From a virus: a stretch of DNA of 64,000 bases. The first letter of the stretch is position 1. Every line of letters begins with the position of its first letter. A model generated the notes under the pieces. That model was not told where the DNA came from. It was given only the letters and a program-made list of their open reading frames with translations, and made no database searches. The position numbers were made by a program, and so were the translations under genes. The stretch is taken from IMG/VR virus record IMGVR_UViG_3300027747_002969, positions 1-64,000 of that record; one strand, given 5' to 3'. Positions 42,520-51,570 of this stretch are shown one piece after another.

Positions 42520-43521
42520 ATGTCACAGACCTACATTGTCATCGACACTCAAAATTTATTTCTCAGGGTTCGACATGGAGTCCGTGCTCCTGATGCTGAA
42601 CAGCAGTTGGCTCTGGCACTGCATATCATATTCAACAGCATTAAAAAAGTTTGGAATCAATTTGATGCTGCACACACGGTGTTTTGTTTAGAAGGTCGCA
42701 GTTGGCGCAAGGATATTTATGCACCATACAAGGCCAATCGCAAGGCAGCAGCAATCAAACGTACTCCTCGTGAGGTTGAAGAAGACACGATATTTTTTGA
42801 AGTGATGGACGAATTCATCAATTTCATTAAGAATCAAACCAACTGCACAGTACTGCGCCATGCTGAAGCAGAAGCAGATGACATGATTGCACGTTGGATT
42901 GGTCTACATCCGCAGGACTCGCACATCATTATCAGCAGTGACAGTGATTTCCAACAGTTAGTGGCCGACAATGTGATGATCTTCAACGGTATATCCGGCT
43001 TGCTCTATACCAAACTTGGCATCTATGACAAGGACGGCAAGATTGCTAAAAACAAGCATGGAGAAGAATTGCCAGTGCCTAACCCCGAATGGCTGCTGTT
43101 TGAAAAATGCATGCGCGGTGATGACAGTGACAATGTCATGAGCGCTTTCCCAGGTGTACGCAGCAAGAAACTCCAGGAGGCTTATGAGGATCGCAACAAC
43201 AGGGGCTTTGCTTGGAATAATCTCATGCTCAGCAAATGGAGTGATCATGAAGGTGTTGAACATCGTGTGAGAGATGATTTCGAACGCAATAAACTGCTGA
43301 TTGATCTCAGCATGCAGCCAGCAGATCTTGTGGAAAAGTTTGATGAGACCATACGTGCTAGCATTGTTACTGAAATACGCAAGCAGGTTGGATTGTCTTT
43401 GATCAAATTCTGCAACAGACATGGTCTAATAAAGATAGAAAAAAACAGCGGAGAATACAGCAGTTGTTTCAGTGCGGTCTATACTGGTAATCTCCTGCAG
43501 ACCCAAGATCAAGGAGAATAG
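42520..43521 (+). CDS. rnh: RNase H / 5'-3' exonuclease (T4 Rnh-like)
   Basis: 333 aa with the FEN/5'-nuclease metal-site motifs: VIDTQNLF near the N-terminus, AEAEADDMIA, SSDSDFQQLV and GDDSDNV with a following helix-hairpin-helix-like region. T4 RNase H (305 aa) removes RNA primers and processes lagging-strand ends. It is expressed from a consensus promoter. Confidence 0.88.
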   Translation: MSQTYIVIDTQNLFLRVRHGVRAPDAEQQLALALHIIFNSIKKVWNQFDAAHTVFCLEGRSWRKDIYAPYKANRKAAAIKRTPREVEEDTIFFEVMDEFINFIKNQTNCTVLRHAEAEADDMIARWIGLHPQDSHIIISSDSDFQQLVADNVMIFNGISGLLYTKLGIYDKDGKIAKNKHGEELPVPNPEWLLFEKCMRGDDSDNVMSAFPGVRSKKLQEAYEDRNNRGFAWNNLMLSKWSDHEGVEHRVRDDFERNKLLIDLSMQPADLVEKFDETIRASIVTEIRKQVGLSLIKFCNRHGLIKIEKNSGEYSSCFSAVYTGNLLQTQDQGE

Positions 43522-43525
43522 CAGC

Positions 43526-44005
43526 ATGGCGGTTAGATACAGTTTAAAACCTCTAGGCGATCAGTGTTGGCTATTGACTGGTGATGGGGATCGTATTGGC
43601 CTTGTGAATAAGATCAACGGCGAAATAAACGTAATAGGTCGATTAGAACCCAAGCACTATGCAGATCTTGCTGCATTGGAAACTAGACTGGGGGGTAGGT
43701 TAGAAATAGAAGCCATGACAGTGAACATACGTGAACCCGAGTTGGGCAACATTGATGGATATCCTGTTAAGCACAACACATTTTTTGATTCCAGTATGGA
43801 TCCTGTACCAAACTACGCTAGAACTGCCAAGGGTCGGGATAGATATGCAGCGGGTTATTATGCATTGCGTTTCCCGCAGGGATGGACACACAGTTTCTGT
43901 CCAAGGTTAAACACACTAGGCGATTATGAACATGCTGGTCCTTTCAAAAACAAATTGGAGATGCAGCATTATATCACAACCAAAAACAAGGAAAAGACAA
44001 TATGA
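43526..44005 (+). CDS. hypothetical phage protein
   Basis: 159 aa from ATG 43526, behind GGAG. Contains the distinctive segment YALRFPQGWTHSFCPRLNTL near the C-terminus. No catalytic motif recognised. Overlaps the next gene by ATGA. Confidence 0.6.
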   Translation: MAVRYSLKPLGDQCWLLTGDGDRIGLVNKINGEINVIGRLEPKHYADLAALETRLGGRLEIEAMTVNIREPELGNIDGYPVKHNTFFDSSMDPVPNYARTAKGRDRYAAGYYALRFPQGWTHSFCPRLNTLGDYEHAGPFKNKLEMQHYITTKNKEKTI

Positions 44006-44226
44006 GTACATCGGCATTGGAGGTATTTGTCAAAAAGTATCAAACTGCAAGATCCTACAACAGCAAGGAGATACGTCTCAGCATACAAGATGCTGAAGAA
44101 CTGGCCACGTCAATTGCGTTGGTGTTGTCTAGTGTCAATTCACTCAGTGCCAAAGTCATTCAACTGCAGGATAAACTATTGGCAGACAAGAATGAGATTG
44201 ATCTATCGGGTGGCAGTTTCACCTAG
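44002..44226 (+). CDS. small helical protein
   Basis: 74 aa, helical, overlapping the previous stop by 4 nt. No domain recognised. Confidence 0.5.
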   Translation: MSTSALEVFVKKYQTARSYNSKEIRLSIQDAEELATSIALVLSSVNSLSAKVIQLQDKLLADKNEIDLSGGSFT

Positions 44227-44248
44227 GAATCAACACAGGGGGCATGTC

Positions 44249-44863
44249 ATGACAGATTTGTACAAGTCTATCCGCGACCCGCTGCTGTCTATGGTGATAG
44301 ACACAGTTGGCCATTTTGATCTATCACGAGGTCCTTGGATAGCAGGAGGCTGTCCTCGTAGACTATGGCAGGGTATGTCGTGGATCAATAATGATGTAGA
44401 TTGTTTCTTCAGCAACCAGCAAGACCTTGCTGAGGCACAGACACGACTGCAGGCCGTTTATCAACAGCAATATGATGAATGGACCAACAAACTGGTTAGC
44501 TTGGAGATTTCCAGTTGGCAGACCAGAAATGCCTGGACCTATAAGATATACATAGCAGGAGAATTGATACAAATACAATTGGTCAAATCGTTGAACCCCA
44601 GTCTAGTAGATTTATGGAATAGTTTTGATTTCACTGTGTGTAAATTTGCCACAGATGGCCATACAGTGGTGGCCGATGCTACAGCCGTGACAGATGTTGA
44701 CAGCCGTAGGCTGCGAAAGAACTTTGGTTATGGAAAAATCAAATTTAATCGAGTAATCAAATACGGTTTTTATGGGTTTGATTCTGATGCTGATATTTTA
44801 GCCGAGTTGCTGCAGCAGTACCAACACCAAACAATTGACAAGACTGATGATATCTATGTATAA
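44249..44863 (+). CDS. nucleotidyltransferase-like protein
   Basis: 204 aa from ATG 44249. The segment PWIAGGCPRRLWQGMSWINNDVDCFF has the GG...DxD pattern of polymerase-beta-type nucleotidyltransferases, and SFDFTVCKFATD could supply the third acidic residue. Substrate unknown. The C-terminal part lacks recognised domains. Confidence 0.55.
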   Translation: MTDLYKSIRDPLLSMVIDTVGHFDLSRGPWIAGGCPRRLWQGMSWINNDVDCFFSNQQDLAEAQTRLQAVYQQQYDEWTNKLVSLEISSWQTRNAWTYKIYIAGELIQIQLVKSLNPSLVDLWNSFDFTVCKFATDGHTVVADATAVTDVDSRRLRKNFGYGKIKFNRVIKYGFYGFDSDADILAELLQQYQHQTIDKTDDIYV

Positions 44864-45212
44864 ATTTCTAGAAGAAACACGAGTTTTTAGCCAACTGACC
44901 GGTGGTTGTTATTATGCAGATGTTGGCCGGGAGAAATACGTCTGCATAGGTGGTATTGTCCTGCCCTACCGTATAGGAGTCAACATGATGATCTGGGTCA
45001 TGGCTAAGTCTACATCATACCATCATCTGTTAGATGTTGCTGATATACAGCAGATTATCACAATGAATCCGGAGAGTTTTAGTAGGCCAAATTACGGAAA
45101 CAAACCACAAGACCGTGCGTTCACGTGCTGGGATATTTTCAATAAAATAGAGACCATTATGCGCAATTGGAGCATGGAAGAATTCGACAAGTTTGTGCCC
45201 TGCACTGAGTGA
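44856..45212 (+). CDS. hypothetical protein
   Basis: 118 aa from ATG 44856 (ATG 44847 also possible), overlapping the previous gene by 8 nt. Contains several Cys and Trp residues. No family recognised. Confidence 0.5.
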   Translation: MYKFLEETRVFSQLTGGCYYADVGREKYVCIGGIVLPYRIGVNMMIWVMAKSTSYHHLLDVADIQQIITMNPESFSRPNYGNKPQDRAFTCWDIFNKIETIMRNWSMEEFDKFVPCTE

Positions 45213-45251
45213 TAATTGGCTCATGCCATAAATATGAGCGGAGAACAATGC

Positions 45252-45548
45252 ATGAGCCGACCAAAACCCGCAATACTCTTGGATTATACAGACAGCAGTA
45301 CCTATAAGAGCGAACAGGTTCTGCAGGCGGTTGGTATTTATGCAGTATTTTACCATAATCAACCAATCAACCTACGCAGCCTTAACAAATTACTGGATTA
45401 TCCTGGACCAAAATACCGCAAGGTAAGTTTTGCCAACCCAGGACATGCATTCAATCTAGCCGAAAAACTCAACAAACTTTTTAAAACAGACGGTTTCAAA
45501 GTGTACCTGTTAACAAATGGCGAGATTATCACTGAAAAAACCAAATGA
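45252..45548 (+). CDS. hypothetical protein
   Basis: 98 aa from ATG 45252, with GGAG 8 nt upstream. The pattern SFANPGHAFNLAEKLNKLFKTDGF followed by VYLLTNGE recalls small conserved proteins of T4-like phages. Function unknown. Confidence 0.55.
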   Translation: MSRPKPAILLDYTDSSTYKSEQVLQAVGIYAVFYHNQPINLRSLNKLLDYPGPKYRKVSFANPGHAFNLAEKLNKLFKTDGFKVYLLTNGEIITEKTK

Positions 45549-45945
45549 TCTCATAGAGTTGCCGCAAGGCTACCAAAATCAAAAAGATCTTGTGGCACTG
45601 TTGTTATCAAACCCTGTAGTGGTCAAAACATGGCAAGGGCAGTATGGCAGCACACTGCCTGATGACGCAGCAGGTTTTGTAAAGATATTTTTTATGAAAA
45701 ACAGCTGGCAACTCTCTTTTGTTGGAGTCATGGCCTTTTCACAGATCTTTACCTACTGGAGTGTGCAGCATCCGGACAATGTGGCTCTAACTGGTCGTGT
45801 ATTGGTCAATATGAGCAAGATCACCAATGGCCCGTGGTACAGTCAAGGTCGTCATATCTGTGTATGGAGCCAAAACACGCATTTCGAACTGCTGATGTTT
45901 GACGGCAGCATCAAAAGGTTTGTGGAATTTTATATGGTGAAATAA
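45517..45945 (+). CDS. hypothetical protein
   Basis: 142 aa, overlapping the preceding gene by 32 nt. No recognised motif or membrane segment. Confidence 0.5.
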   Translation: MARLSLKKPNDLIELPQGYQNQKDLVALLLSNPVVVKTWQGQYGSTLPDDAAGFVKIFFMKNSWQLSFVGVMAFSQIFTYWSVQHPDNVALTGRVLVNMSKITNGPWYSQGRHICVWSQNTHFELLMFDGSIKRFVEFYMVK

Positions 45946-46002
45946 CCATTGGCAACCGTCGAACCATGTGATTTTTCAACGGCATCTTGTGAAAAATTTC
46001 TG

Positions 46003-46031
46003 TTGACATGCATGTTGCCATATGCTATTTT
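46003..46031 (+). promoter_or_regulatory. sigma70-type promoter before MoxR gene
   Basis: TTGACA (46003-46008) and TATTTT (46026-46031), 17 nt apart, 36 nt before the ATG at 46068. Confidence 0.55.
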
Positions 46032-46067
46032 CCTATTATAACTTAACCAAACAAAGGACTAAATGAT

Positions 46068-47270
46068 ATGGCTTCTGCAACACGTAATAAAATGCTGGAA
46101 ATCAGCACCATTAACCCCAGTCGGTTGAAGTTGGCAATTCAACATAGTATTGCCCGAAAGCGTCCGCTATTTATCTGGGGTCAGCCTGGCATCGGCAAGA
46201 GTGAACTGGTAGCCGAAGTGGCACGCTCACAAAACCGTCCGTTGATTGACATCCGTTTGCCTCTGATGGAACCCACTGACATTCGAGGTATTCCCTATCT
46301 CGCTGAAGTTAAAGTTTATGACAGCAGTGGCAAAATTGTGCGCGATGAGCACAACGTTCCTATCATGGACAAGGAATTCCGTTGGAGCACTCCCAGTGAC
46401 TTGCCAACTGACGAAGCCAGCCGTGCACTGGTGTTTTTTGATGAGATGAGCGCAGCACCTCCCAGTGTGCAGGCAGCCACATATCAGATCATTCTCAATC
46501 GTCGCATCGGCAACTATGAACTGCCGCAAGATGTGGTGATCGTTGCCGCTGGCAACCGTGTAAAGGACAAGGGTGTAGCCTACAACATGCCCATGCCGTT
46601 GGCCAACCGTTTTACACATCTCACTTTGGAAGTTGATGCTGAAGATTGGCACGAATGGGCTACACTGAATCGTGTGCACAAGGATGTCGTCGGTTACATC
46701 AAATTTCAACCTGGTGATTTGAACAGTTTCAATCCCAGTGTGGACGGATATGCTTTTGCTACACCGCGCAGTTGGTATTTTACCAGTGAACTGCTGCAGG
46801 AAACTGATGATACTGGGGCTATGGTGGACACAGCACTGCCTGCAGATGTGCTGGGCGACATGATCAAAGGCACTATCGGTGAAGGCATTGGTATCAAGTT
46901 CCTCAGTTATCGCAAACAGGCTGTAAACCTCCCGCATGCCAAAGACGTGCTGAGCGGCAAGGTCAAAAAGTTGAATACCAAACAGATTGACGTGATGTAT
47001 GCGCTGACCACTGCATTGTGCTATGAACTGCGAGATGCCAGTGAGCGCGCTGAGAAAGCCAGTCGCAGTGGCGATCAAACAGCAACAGTGGAGTTTCACA
47101 AGCAAGTTGACACGTTCTTCCGGTTTATCATGGACAATTTTGAAGATGAGTTGGCAGTAATGGCCAGCAAAACCATTCTTGGTACCTACAAGTTGCCCAT
47201 CAAAGCACCATTGTTGAGCAATTGGACCGAATTTGTAAAGGCCTACGGCGATCTACTGCCCAACGCCTAA
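46068..47270 (+). CDS. MoxR-type AAA+ ATPase
   Basis: 400 aa. Walker A GQPGIGKS, Walker B ALVFFDEM and a sensor-1 IVAAGNR are all present, with the MoxR-typical LPLMEPTDIRGIP loop. MoxR ATPases act as chaperones, usually with a partner containing a von Willebrand A domain, which here is the next gene. A strong terminator follows, so each gene has its own promoter. Confidence 0.85.
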   Translation: MASATRNKMLEISTINPSRLKLAIQHSIARKRPLFIWGQPGIGKSELVAEVARSQNRPLIDIRLPLMEPTDIRGIPYLAEVKVYDSSGKIVRDEHNVPIMDKEFRWSTPSDLPTDEASRALVFFDEMSAAPPSVQAATYQIILNRRIGNYELPQDVVIVAAGNRVKDKGVAYNMPMPLANRFTHLTLEVDAEDWHEWATLNRVHKDVVGYIKFQPGDLNSFNPSVDGYAFATPRSWYFTSELLQETDDTGAMVDTALPADVLGDMIKGTIGEGIGIKFLSYRKQAVNLPHAKDVLSGKVKKLNTKQIDVMYALTTALCYELRDASERAEKASRSGDQTATVEFHKQVDTFFRFIMDNFEDELAVMASKTILGTYKLPIKAPLLSNWTEFVKAYGDLLPNA

Positions 47271-47290
47271 GTGCAGCAGAGGCCAACTTC

Positions 47291-47319
47291 AGCAGCGGGA
47301 TTCAACTCCCGCTGCTTTT
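47291..47319 (+). terminator. strong rho-independent terminator
   Basis: AGCAGCGGGA-TTCAAC-TCCCGCTGCT followed by TTT: a 10-bp GC-rich stem and T-run 20 nt after the MoxR stop. Confidence 0.85.
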
Positions 47320-47376
47320 CTATCGGTGTCAACTGTGTAATGTGGGATAATGGTCTTTGACTAGACATCTAAAACG

Positions 47377-47404
47377 TTGACTGTTGAGTTTTTCATGCTA
47401 CAAT
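47377..47404 (+). promoter_or_regulatory. sigma70-type promoter before VWA gene
   Basis: TTGACT (47377-47382) and TACAAT (47399-47404), 16 nt apart, ahead of the ATG at 47432. Confidence 0.55.
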
Positions 47405-47431
47405 CCAGTTATAAACTTTTTTGAGGAAATC

Positions 47432-48727
47432 ATGGCACAAGTCCCGTTAGCAACCAAACGCAGTCCTGTTGAGACCAAACTGAAACAGGCCAAACTCAAA
47501 CTGCTGTTTAATCAGCCTTTTTTTGGCACGTTGATCATGCACCTGCCATTGGTTGATGTTACCGATGCAGGATGGTGTCCCACTGCCGCAGTAGATGGAC
47601 GTTATATCTACTACAATCGAGATTTTTTTGAAAAATTGAATGTGGATGAGATTCAATTTGTGTTGTGTCATGAACTGTTGCATGTGGCGTTTGATCATCT
47701 AGGGCGTCGAAGCCACAGAGACGCCAAGTGGTGGAACATGGCCAATGACTATGTGATCAATGCTGCATTGATTCGTGATAGAATTGGCAAAATGCCCACC
47801 GAACGTGTCAAGGTAGAAGACATTGACGACAGCGGTAAGAAAACCACTTCGCAGCGTATTGGATTGTATGATGAAAAATATCTTGGTTGGACATCAGAAG
47901 CAGTTTATGACGATCTAGAAAAGCGCAAGGTGAAAAAAGAGTTGACCTTGGATGTGCATCTCGAGTTGGGCAAAGATGGCAAAGGTGGCAAAGATCAAGG
48001 TCAGGGCACTGATGATAAATTTAAGATACCGGGGCTAACAGAAGAAGAAATGAAAGCAGTGCGTGAAGAAATCAAAAGCAAGATTCTTCAAGCGGCTAAT
48101 GCAGCAGCTGGCAGGATGCCCGTTGGGCTACAACGTCTGATCGACGAATTGGTAGAAAGCCGCGTGAATTGGCGAGACCTCCTGCAGCAGAGCATTCAAA
48201 GTTGTTTGGTAGACGATTTTACTTTTGCCAAACCCAATCGACGTCACATGTATGGTGGCATTTTCATGCCCACGCTCAAAAAAGACGAGACGATCGATAT
48301 CCAGATTGCCATCGACATGAGCGGTTCGATCTCAAATGACATGGCCAATGATTTTCTCAGCGAAGTCTATGGCATCATGCAACTCTATAATGAATTCAAC
48401 ATTGGTGTGCTTTGCTTTGACACCAAAGTCTACAACTATAGAACCTTTACCAAAGATACCGAAGACGAACTGTTGAAATATGAATGCAAGGGCGGTGGCG
48501 GGACCAACTTTGAAGCATTCTGGAACCACTGGAAAGATCATCATATTGAACCAAAACTAGCGGTGGTTTTCACCGATGGCTATCCATCAGGCACATGGGG
48601 TCCCAGCAATTTTTGCGATACTTTATGGGTGATCACAGAAGGCTTCAAGACTCGTGTAAAACCGCCGTTTGGCAGATGGGCGTATTATGAACACGGCAAG
48701 GGTGTTGAAGAACAGGGACAGGCATAG
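47432..48727 (+). CDS. VWA-domain metallopeptidase-like protein (MoxR partner)
   Basis: 431 aa from ATG 47432, chosen for the TGAGG site upstream. The N-terminal region has a zinc HExxH motif (CHELLHVAFDH, about residues 84-94). A charged linker is followed by a C-terminal von Willebrand A-like domain with the MIDAS motif DMSGSIS and later GGGTNF and FTDG. This pairing is known from the DUF2201-type proteins that accompany MoxR ATPases. Together they could remodel or cleave host or virion proteins. Target unknown. Confidence 0.8.
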   Translation: MAQVPLATKRSPVETKLKQAKLKLLFNQPFFGTLIMHLPLVDVTDAGWCPTAAVDGRYIYYNRDFFEKLNVDEIQFVLCHELLHVAFDHLGRRSHRDAKWWNMANDYVINAALIRDRIGKMPTERVKVEDIDDSGKKTTSQRIGLYDEKYLGWTSEAVYDDLEKRKVKKELTLDVHLELGKDGKGGKDQGQGTDDKFKIPGLTEEEMKAVREEIKSKILQAANAAAGRMPVGLQRLIDELVESRVNWRDLLQQSIQSCLVDDFTFAKPNRRHMYGGIFMPTLKKDETIDIQIAIDMSGSISNDMANDFLSEVYGIMQLYNEFNIGVLCFDTKVYNYRTFTKDTEDELLKYECKGGGGTNFEAFWNHWKDHHIEPKLAVVFTDGYPSGTWGPSNFCDTLWVITEGFKTRVKPPFGRWAYYEHGKGVEEQGQA

Positions 48728-48752
48728 CTAGCCGTCACAGGCTGCACAGAAG

Positions 48753-48781
48753 TTGACATGCACATAAACGACTCTTAATAA
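48753..48781 (+). promoter_or_regulatory. sigma70-type promoter abutting 48789 gene
   Basis: TTGACA (48753-48758) and TAATAA (48776-48781), 17 nt apart. The ATG at 48789 lies 7 nt after the -10 box. Confidence 0.5.
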
Positions 48782-48788
48782 TGTGTGC

Positions 48789-49064
48789 ATGTCAACACCT
48801 GGTGATTTCAACTCGCAATTGGCCGACCTTGCTGTGCTATTGGCTGGCAAGGTAGCTGAACGACTGGCTTTTTGGTCCAAAGACATGGAGCCCACTGAAC
48901 GTCGACGCATCTTAGACATGATAGAGGGTCAACTGCCTGATATCATTAGCAACAGCATTGCCAAAGCACCCAGCCTACACAGTGCCAGCGGCGTTGACTA
49001 TTTTCAACAACATCTTGAAGATTATGCAGATGCATATGCAAAAAAATTCATTGGTCGGGTGTAG
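48789..49064 (+). CDS. hypothetical protein
   Basis: 91 aa from ATG 48789; a GTG two codons upstream is possible. Helical, with LAGKVAERLAFWSKDMEPTE. Function unknown. Confidence 0.5.
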   Translation: MSTPGDFNSQLADLAVLLAGKVAERLAFWSKDMEPTERRRILDMIEGQLPDIISNSIAKAPSLHSASGVDYFQQHLEDYADAYAKKFIGRV

Positions 49065-49070
49065 AGTCAA

Positions 49071-49310
49071 TTGAACGATGATGCTGCGCTGAGAATTGTG
49101 AAACTGTCCTTTCCGAGAAGCCGACTGTTTACCACACCAAAGACCAATGTCGATACATGGATTACCATGCTGGAACAACTGTTATCATGCAACTATGATA
49201 ACTATACAGTGACAGTCAAAAAAGACCATTTCAAAAGCAGCACTGATGTTGAGATTGAATTTGCCAGTCAAGACGATGCTGTATGGTTTAGGTTGTCACA
49301 GAGAGATTAG
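49071..49310 (+). CDS. hypothetical protein
   Basis: 79 aa, apparently from a TTG codon since no in-frame ATG precedes the conserved-looking part. Ferredoxin-like alternation of strands and helices, with no motif recognised. Confidence 0.4.
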   Translation: MNDDAALRIVKLSFPRSRLFTTPKTNVDTWITMLEQLLSCNYDNYTVTVKKDHFKSSTDVEIEFASQDDAVWFRLSQRD

Positions 49311-49320
49311 GAGACCTGTA

Positions 49321-49440
49321 ATGCCAAAAGAATGGTGGGAAGACGATCATGCTGAAGAGCATGACAGTGATCAGTCAACTGCTCAATCGAGCAGCCATGA
49401 CCATGCTGATGATGTCTATGATCAACACGGTGACGATTAA
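49321..49440 (+). CDS. 39-aa acidic His/Asp-rich protein
   Basis: The frame starts at ATG 49321 behind AGGAGACC, giving 39 residues rich in D, E, H and S. Such small acidic proteins can mimic DNA or bind metal, but that is inference. It is followed by a strong inverted repeat. Confidence 0.5.
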   Translation: MPKEWWEDDHAEEHDSDQSTAQSSSHDHADDVYDQHGDD

Positions 49441-49453
49441 CTGAGGATTAATC

Positions 49454-49498
49454 ATGTGCCAGTTGCATAGGTCCAAATAAACTATGCAACTGGCACAT
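49454..49498. repeat. perfect 17-bp inverted repeat
   Basis: ATGTGCCAGTTGCATAG (49454-49470) and its exact complement (49482-49498) are separated by 11 nt. No T-run follows on the plus strand. It may be a terminator-like hairpin, a small RNA or a protein-binding site. Confidence 0.7.
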
Positions 49499-49580
49499 AC
49501 CACTACCAGTTTATCTGTTGTTGTGATCATCCATAATTTTCTGTAAATATTGTGCAACGCAATAATTCACAGGAGTTGTT

Positions 49581-49754
49581 ATGATAGAAATGCTGGCCAA
49601 TATGATGGCATCGATAAACAAAGTGCTATGGTCCTTGCGTTGGGCAACCTCGCAGGATGATGTCATATCCTTTTTTGAAACTGAATACAAAAAGGATGCA
49701 CAGTGCGCTTATGAACACTGGCTATCCACACAGAGAGTGGATTTTAAATCTTGA
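49581..49754 (+). CDS. 57-aa hypothetical protein
   Basis: ATG 49581 lies 5 nt after AGGAG; the product has 57 residues with LWSLRWATSQDDVISFFE. Unknown function. Confidence 0.5.
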   Translation: MIEMLANMMASINKVLWSLRWATSQDDVISFFETEYKKDAQCAYEHWLSTQRVDFKS

Positions 49755-49828
49755 TCTAGTGGCCATGGTGATAGATTGACGCCGGATTTGGTCCACCTTA
49801 TTATTTGATATGAATATAAGGATTGAAC

Positions 49829-50275
49829 ATGACCGTAGACCTCAACAGATACACAGAATTTGTCGCTGAGATTACCAGTACCGAAAGTCAGGACCTTACT
49901 GCGTTTATGAACCGTTTGGATCGTGTAGATGGCAATTTTGAAGCCTATGGTACTGCGGGGGAGATGCAGCACGGACCGGATGTCAACGTACCACTGTTGT
50001 TGACTGCTGCACTGGGCATGGCAGCGGAAACTGGCGAATTCTGTGAGATTCCCAAGAAAGTCTTTTTCCAAGGCAAGAATCTAGATGATGCGGCATTATT
50101 CCACATGAAGAGAGAACTTGGTGATGTTGCATTCTATTGGATCAATGCGTGTCGTGCCATTGGGGTCAACCCCAACGATGTAATTGAAGAGAACATTCGA
50201 AAATTGGAAGCTCGCTATCCAGGCGGTAAATTTACAGTCGAGCGTTCTGAAAATAGAGTTGAGGGAGATATATAA
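49829..50275 (+). CDS. MazG-like nucleotide pyrophosphohydrolase
   Basis: 148 aa from ATG 49829, behind AAGGA. The helix LGMAAETGEFCEIPKKVFFQGK followed by ELGDVAFYW and the C-terminal NIRKLEARYPGG form the MazG pattern with the ExxE and ExxD acidic residues binding magnesium. MazG proteins hydrolyse nucleoside triphosphates; phage versions may alter host (p)ppGpp or dNTP pools. Confidence 0.8.
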   Translation: MTVDLNRYTEFVAEITSTESQDLTAFMNRLDRVDGNFEAYGTAGEMQHGPDVNVPLLLTAALGMAAETGEFCEIPKKVFFQGKNLDDAALFHMKRELGDVAFYWINACRAIGVNPNDVIEENIRKLEARYPGGKFTVERSENRVEGDI

Positions 50276-50445
50276 TGACTATTGAACTTTATAAGGAAAA
50301 TAGAAAAATTATCACTGAAAAACACGGAGAGGGTGAAGTTGATCTCACCGTTGGCAAGTGCGCAACTGCTATTAATCTTGGTCATCAGGTGTCTAAAAAA
50401 AGCATAGATCTGTCAACATCGGTGAAGCCACAGATCAAAGGTTAA
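50275..50445 (+). CDS. 56-aa hypothetical protein
   Basis: Starts with a TAATG overlap on the MazG stop codon and ends at 50445. No motif recognised; translation coupling supports it as real. Confidence 0.45.
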   Translation: MTIELYKENRKIITEKHGEGEVDLTVGKCATAINLGHQVSKKSIDLSTSVKPQIKG

Positions 50446-50465
50446 ACCTGGTGATCTCAAAGCAG

Positions 50466-50493
50466 TTGACAATCTCCTGCTGTGTGTTATAAT
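50466..50493 (+). promoter_or_regulatory. sigma70-type promoter, consensus
   Basis: TTGACA (50466-50471) and TATAAT (50488-50493), 16 nt apart, before the ATG at 50523. Confidence 0.75.
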
Positions 50494-50522
50494 GACATAC
50501 ATGATGTCTAGGAGCGACTGCA

Positions 50523-51569
50523 ATGGATAACACCATAGCCAATCTTGATCACTCTGTGCCGGGATTTGACGGGCTTTACATGCAGGTTCTCAACTTCCTT
50601 CATTATGAAGTAGATACTGCTGCTCTCAAACGTGAATTAGTTGCCTATGCAGATGTAGTTGGGATGACAGATATTGCAGAACAGATTCCTGCAGCACAGA
50701 TCTCAGCAGAAGGAAAAATAGCCTATTGCATGAATCGAGGTGCTAGACTGCGGCCCAGCAGCATTGACAAGGTGCGGAGGACTCTAGAAGATTGGAAAGT
50801 TCGCAGTCTTGGTGAAGTGGATTTTGATTGGGACGCAATTGCCACTTCATCTCAGGGCAAGAAAGTTCAACACTATGTTGACTGCTACAGTCAAATTGAC
50901 AATGCCAAAGCCAAAGTTCTCTCTGGAAAAATCAGCACACGAGAGTTGGCCGCACTGGTACGAAAGATAGTGGCTGCTAGAGACGGCGGCAAACCCTGGG
51001 TTACCAAACAACTGCTGGAGCACTACAGGACTGCACTGCAGGAAGCCAAGCAGGATGCTGCAGTTGCTCATTGGGTAAAACCTCTGTCAACCATAGCCGA
51101 TACTCTTGGTCTGTTGGTCAACAATCGCGCTGGTATCAAAACCAGTGCTAAAAATGCCCGTGTACGCAAGTTGACCAATACTCTAGAACAAAGCGATCGC
51201 AACGGGGAAAAAGCCGCTGCCAAGGTTACCTACAAGGATCAAGACACTGCGCTGGGCATCAACAGTGTGGATCCTACCAATCTCGTTGGCGCAGCAGCAG
51301 CAGTGATCTACAACACCAAAACGCGACATTGTGAGGTATATTTTGCAGAACCTGGCAAACGACTCAGTGTTCAAGGTTCTCGCATAACCAATTACGACAA
51401 TGCCAAGAGCCTTGGTAAAATTCTGCGCAATCCAGATACTGATTTGCCCCACTGGAATCGCGCTGCTAACATTCGTAGGTTGGAAGTATTGTTGGCCAAT
51501 ACCAACGGCAAAAATTGGGCACTGCTGGGCAAGTTCAACCGCAACACTATGGTACTTAAAGTCCTATGA
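50523..51569 (+). CDS. hypothetical phage protein
   Basis: 348 aa. The N-terminal two-thirds is helical; the C-terminal part (about residues 230-348) is beta-rich with AAAAVIYNTKTRHCEVYFAE and KGSRI-like sequence. No catalytic signature recognised. Expressed from a consensus early-type promoter and convergent with the Ntn-hydrolase gene. Confidence 0.6.
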   Translation: MDNTIANLDHSVPGFDGLYMQVLNFLHYEVDTAALKRELVAYADVVGMTDIAEQIPAAQISAEGKIAYCMNRGARLRPSSIDKVRRTLEDWKVRSLGEVDFDWDAIATSSQGKKVQHYVDCYSQIDNAKAKVLSGKISTRELAALVRKIVAARDGGKPWVTKQLLEHYRTALQEAKQDAAVAHWVKPLSTIADTLGLLVNNRAGIKTSAKNARVRKLTNTLEQSDRNGEKAAAKVTYKDQDTALGINSVDPTNLVGAAAAVIYNTKTRHCEVYFAEPGKRLSVQGSRITNYDNAKSLGKILRNPDTDLPHWNRAANIRRLEVLLANTNGKNWALLGKFNRNTMVLKVL

Positions 51570-51570
51570 C

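Noticed and set aside
46227-47105. Long antisense frame inside the MoxR gene
   Set aside because: The sense frame has intact Walker motifs and a promoter; the antisense frame is a codon-bias shadow.
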